Origin: Accumulibacter sp.
GTDB lineage: Bacteria; Pseudomonadota; Gammaproteobacteria; Burkholderiales; Rhodocyclaceae
DNA length: 64,000 bases
Assembly: GCA_024235715.1 (NCBI GenBank)
Contig: JACKLW010000014.1
Span: forward strand, 62,001-126,000
Reading direction: 5' to 3'
The stretch's first letter is position 1. Each line of letters opens with the position of its first letter. The notes beneath the pieces are model-generated. The model was not told the origin of the DNA, made no database searches, and saw only the letters and a program-made list of their open reading frames with translations. Position numbers and translations under genes: made by a program. This document shows positions 53,801-56,800 of the stretch, piece by piece.

Positions 53801-56800
53801 ACAGGCGCCAGGAGATGTTCTTTTGGTCGCCGGTAGCGAGATCGCGTTGCTTGAGCGTGCCTCGATCGCCGGCGCTGGCGGAGAAGCGATAGAGCCGCGT
53901 TTCACCGGCGGCGACCGTTTCATTGATCGTCGCGCCGGACGCCAGGTCGATGGCGGCATTGGCGTCGAGGACGCGGAAGCGGTAATCCGAAGTCTCCTGG
54001 CTGTACGTCTCCAGTATCAGCAGGTAGGGGCCGGCCGGCAGCCGAAGCATCCGCGCTTCATCATCGCGGAACGAGGTCCAGCCCTGCACCGTGCCCTGTG
54101 CCCCGGAGAGCATCCAGCGCGAGTCCGGGCCACTCAGTGCATCGAAGATGATGGTACCCGGCTGGTCGAGTGTGAAGCCATATTCGGCAGTGCTGCCCAC
54201 GCCTCCCGGGCTGACGCTGATCGGCCGATTGAAGCTCAGCGCCGCACCGATTCTGCTCGCCTGGCCCAGCTTGAAGTGGACGTTCGACGCACCGTTGGCA
54301 CCCGGGTAGCCGTCGTTCAGGAGCGTGTAGCTGCCGCTCGTCGCAATGTCGAGACCCGTCTCGATTGCCTGACCCGAAACGACGGCAAGCTGCCGTCCGA
54401 AGGGATCGAGCAGGCGCCACACGCCGCCAGCGGAATCAGCGGCCTGCAGGATCAGTCGGTTGCCCGCACTCGCGTCGACGCGGTAGCCTATGGTTGCGCT
54501 GGCTGGCAAGCGCATCGTCGTTATTGTTTGGCCGGGAGCGATTTGCGGCAAGCTGGCGACGTCGAGCAGGCGGAACGCATAGGCGCCGTTGCCAAACACA
54601 TTCCCGGCCTGTGCTGCCCCTTTGACGGTCAGGACGTAGTCCCCTGCCGGCAGGCTCAGCAGCGGATTCGCGCTGGCGGCGTCGCTGGCGAGCAGGTTTC
54701 GGTTGGCAACTTCAGTGCCGCGTGGCCCGAGCAGCGACCACACGGCGCTACTGGCGTCGCCCTGGGAGTCGATCAGCAACTGGCTGTCGGCGGCCAGGGT
54801 AAAGCGATAGGTCCGGGTCGCGTCGGCGCCTGGCAGTAGCCCGGCGACCACGCTCCCGAGGGCCAGCGCCTCGCCGTCGGGCAGGCCGCCTGGTGTCACG
54901 TGGCCGACGATGTCGAGCTGGAAATCGTGGTCGACTTGCGTGGCGGCGTCGACGCGCCCTTCGAGCAGCAGCGTGTAGGCGCCGCTGGTGGCGAGCAAGA
55001 TGGTCTCGGAATCGTTTGCGGCAGCAGTCGAGGCTGTGGGCGTCGCGGCTAGCTCGCGTCCATAGGGATCGATCAAGCGCCAGCTGGTCTCGCCGCCGTT
55101 GCTCCGCAAGCTGATCTGATCGCCGGCCTCGGCGACGAAGCGGTAAGCCTGCGTGCTGTTGCCCGGACTCAGCCTGGTGCTGATCGCCGTCCCCGGCGAC
55201 AGCGCGGGTGCCGCCGCCAGGTCGAGCAGGCGGAAGGCAAAGGCGCCGGTAGCGCTGCCGCTGCCATGCACCGCCAGCTGGTAGTTGCCGGCCGGCAGGG
55301 TGAGTACGCCGAGCCGCCCGGCGCCGTCGCTGGCGTCGAAGCGGCGATCGGATACCTCGCTGCCGCGCGGCCCGGTGAGTGACCAGACGATGTCTGCACG
55401 ATCGCTCTGAGAATCGAATGCCAGTTGCGTTTCGCTGCTCAGCGCGAAACCGTAGACCGTCGCCTGGCCGGCGCTGGCGATCTCGTCGCTGACCAAGTCG
55501 CCTATGGTCAGCGGCCGGGCAAGGTCGGGAACCGCGTTCAGGGAAAACTCGAACGCGACGTCGGCGTCGGCAGCGTTGCCGTCGGCGCCGTCGAGCAGCA
55601 GCCAGTGTTCGCCGCTGCTGGCTGCGGTAAATGGCAGGGGATCGGTGGCAGTGGGGTCGAAACTGGCCGCTGCGACACGCACGCCCCATGGGTCGATCAG
55701 GCGCCAGTCGAGCGCTCCGCCGGAGAGCGAACGTGCTTCGAGGAACAGCTTGTCGCCAGCGGCGAGATCGACCTTGTAAAGGCGCGAGCCACGTGCCGGA
55801 TCGAGCCGCCCGGCGCGACTCGTGCCGACGGTGAGTGGCTGTGCCGAGTCGGCGCCAAGCAGCCGGAACGGGAAGCTGCCGGTAGCCGCACCGTCGAGGT
55901 CGACCGAGAGCGTATAGCTCCCGGGGGGCAGGACGAGCCGTTCGCGGCCGGAGAATGACGCGCTGCCGTCCGCCGTGCGGCGCGCGACGTGCGCGCCTGC
56001 CGGACCCGCGAGCGACCAGTTGAAGCCGGCATCGGTGAGGCTGTCGAATACAAGGGGCGTGCTTGCGCCCAGGTCGAAGCCAAAATGGGCGATCTTTCCG
56101 GCCTGGTCGATGTCGGCGCTTGTCAGCTCACCGAGGCGCAGAGGCTGGTGGCTGTCCTGGATCGCTTGCACCGAGAAGGCGTAGTTGAGCGCTTGCTCGT
56201 TGGCGATACCGCCTTCGAGCAGCAGCAGGTATTCACCGCTGTACTGCACGGTAACGCGTTCGCCACCGTTGCCGGCCGCGAAGCTGCTTCCCTCCTGGCG
56301 GCCGAAGGGATCGAGCAGGCGCGCGGAAAGCGAACCGGAAGCGAGCGCCTCGATATCCTCGATATTGATGAAGAAGCTGTCTCCGGCGCGCGCCGCGAAG
56401 CGGTAGATCGCCGTCTGCTTGCCGTCGTCGAGCACGCCACTGACGGGGCTGCCCGGCACGATTGCCGTTGCCGAAGCGGTGTCAATGACGCGCAGTTCAT
56501 AGGCACCCAGCGCATCGTCCTGCCCATCGACGCTGAGTTCATAGCTGCCCGGCGCGAGTTCTCCGACTGGCGAAGCGGCGGCCAGGGAGTCGGTGGCGCT
56601 GAAGGAACGGCCGCTCACGAGGCCAGCGGGACCGTCGAGTCGCCAGTTCAGGTCGCCGCGATTGGTGAGACTGTCGAAGACGATGCGGGTTGGTTCTTCG
56701 ACGGTGAACTGGTAGAGGTCCTGCTCGCCAGGCACGTCGATAGCGCCGGCGATGGTCAGCACGGCTGCGCCCGGGTCGCCTGCGAGAAGAAGCCGTGGTT

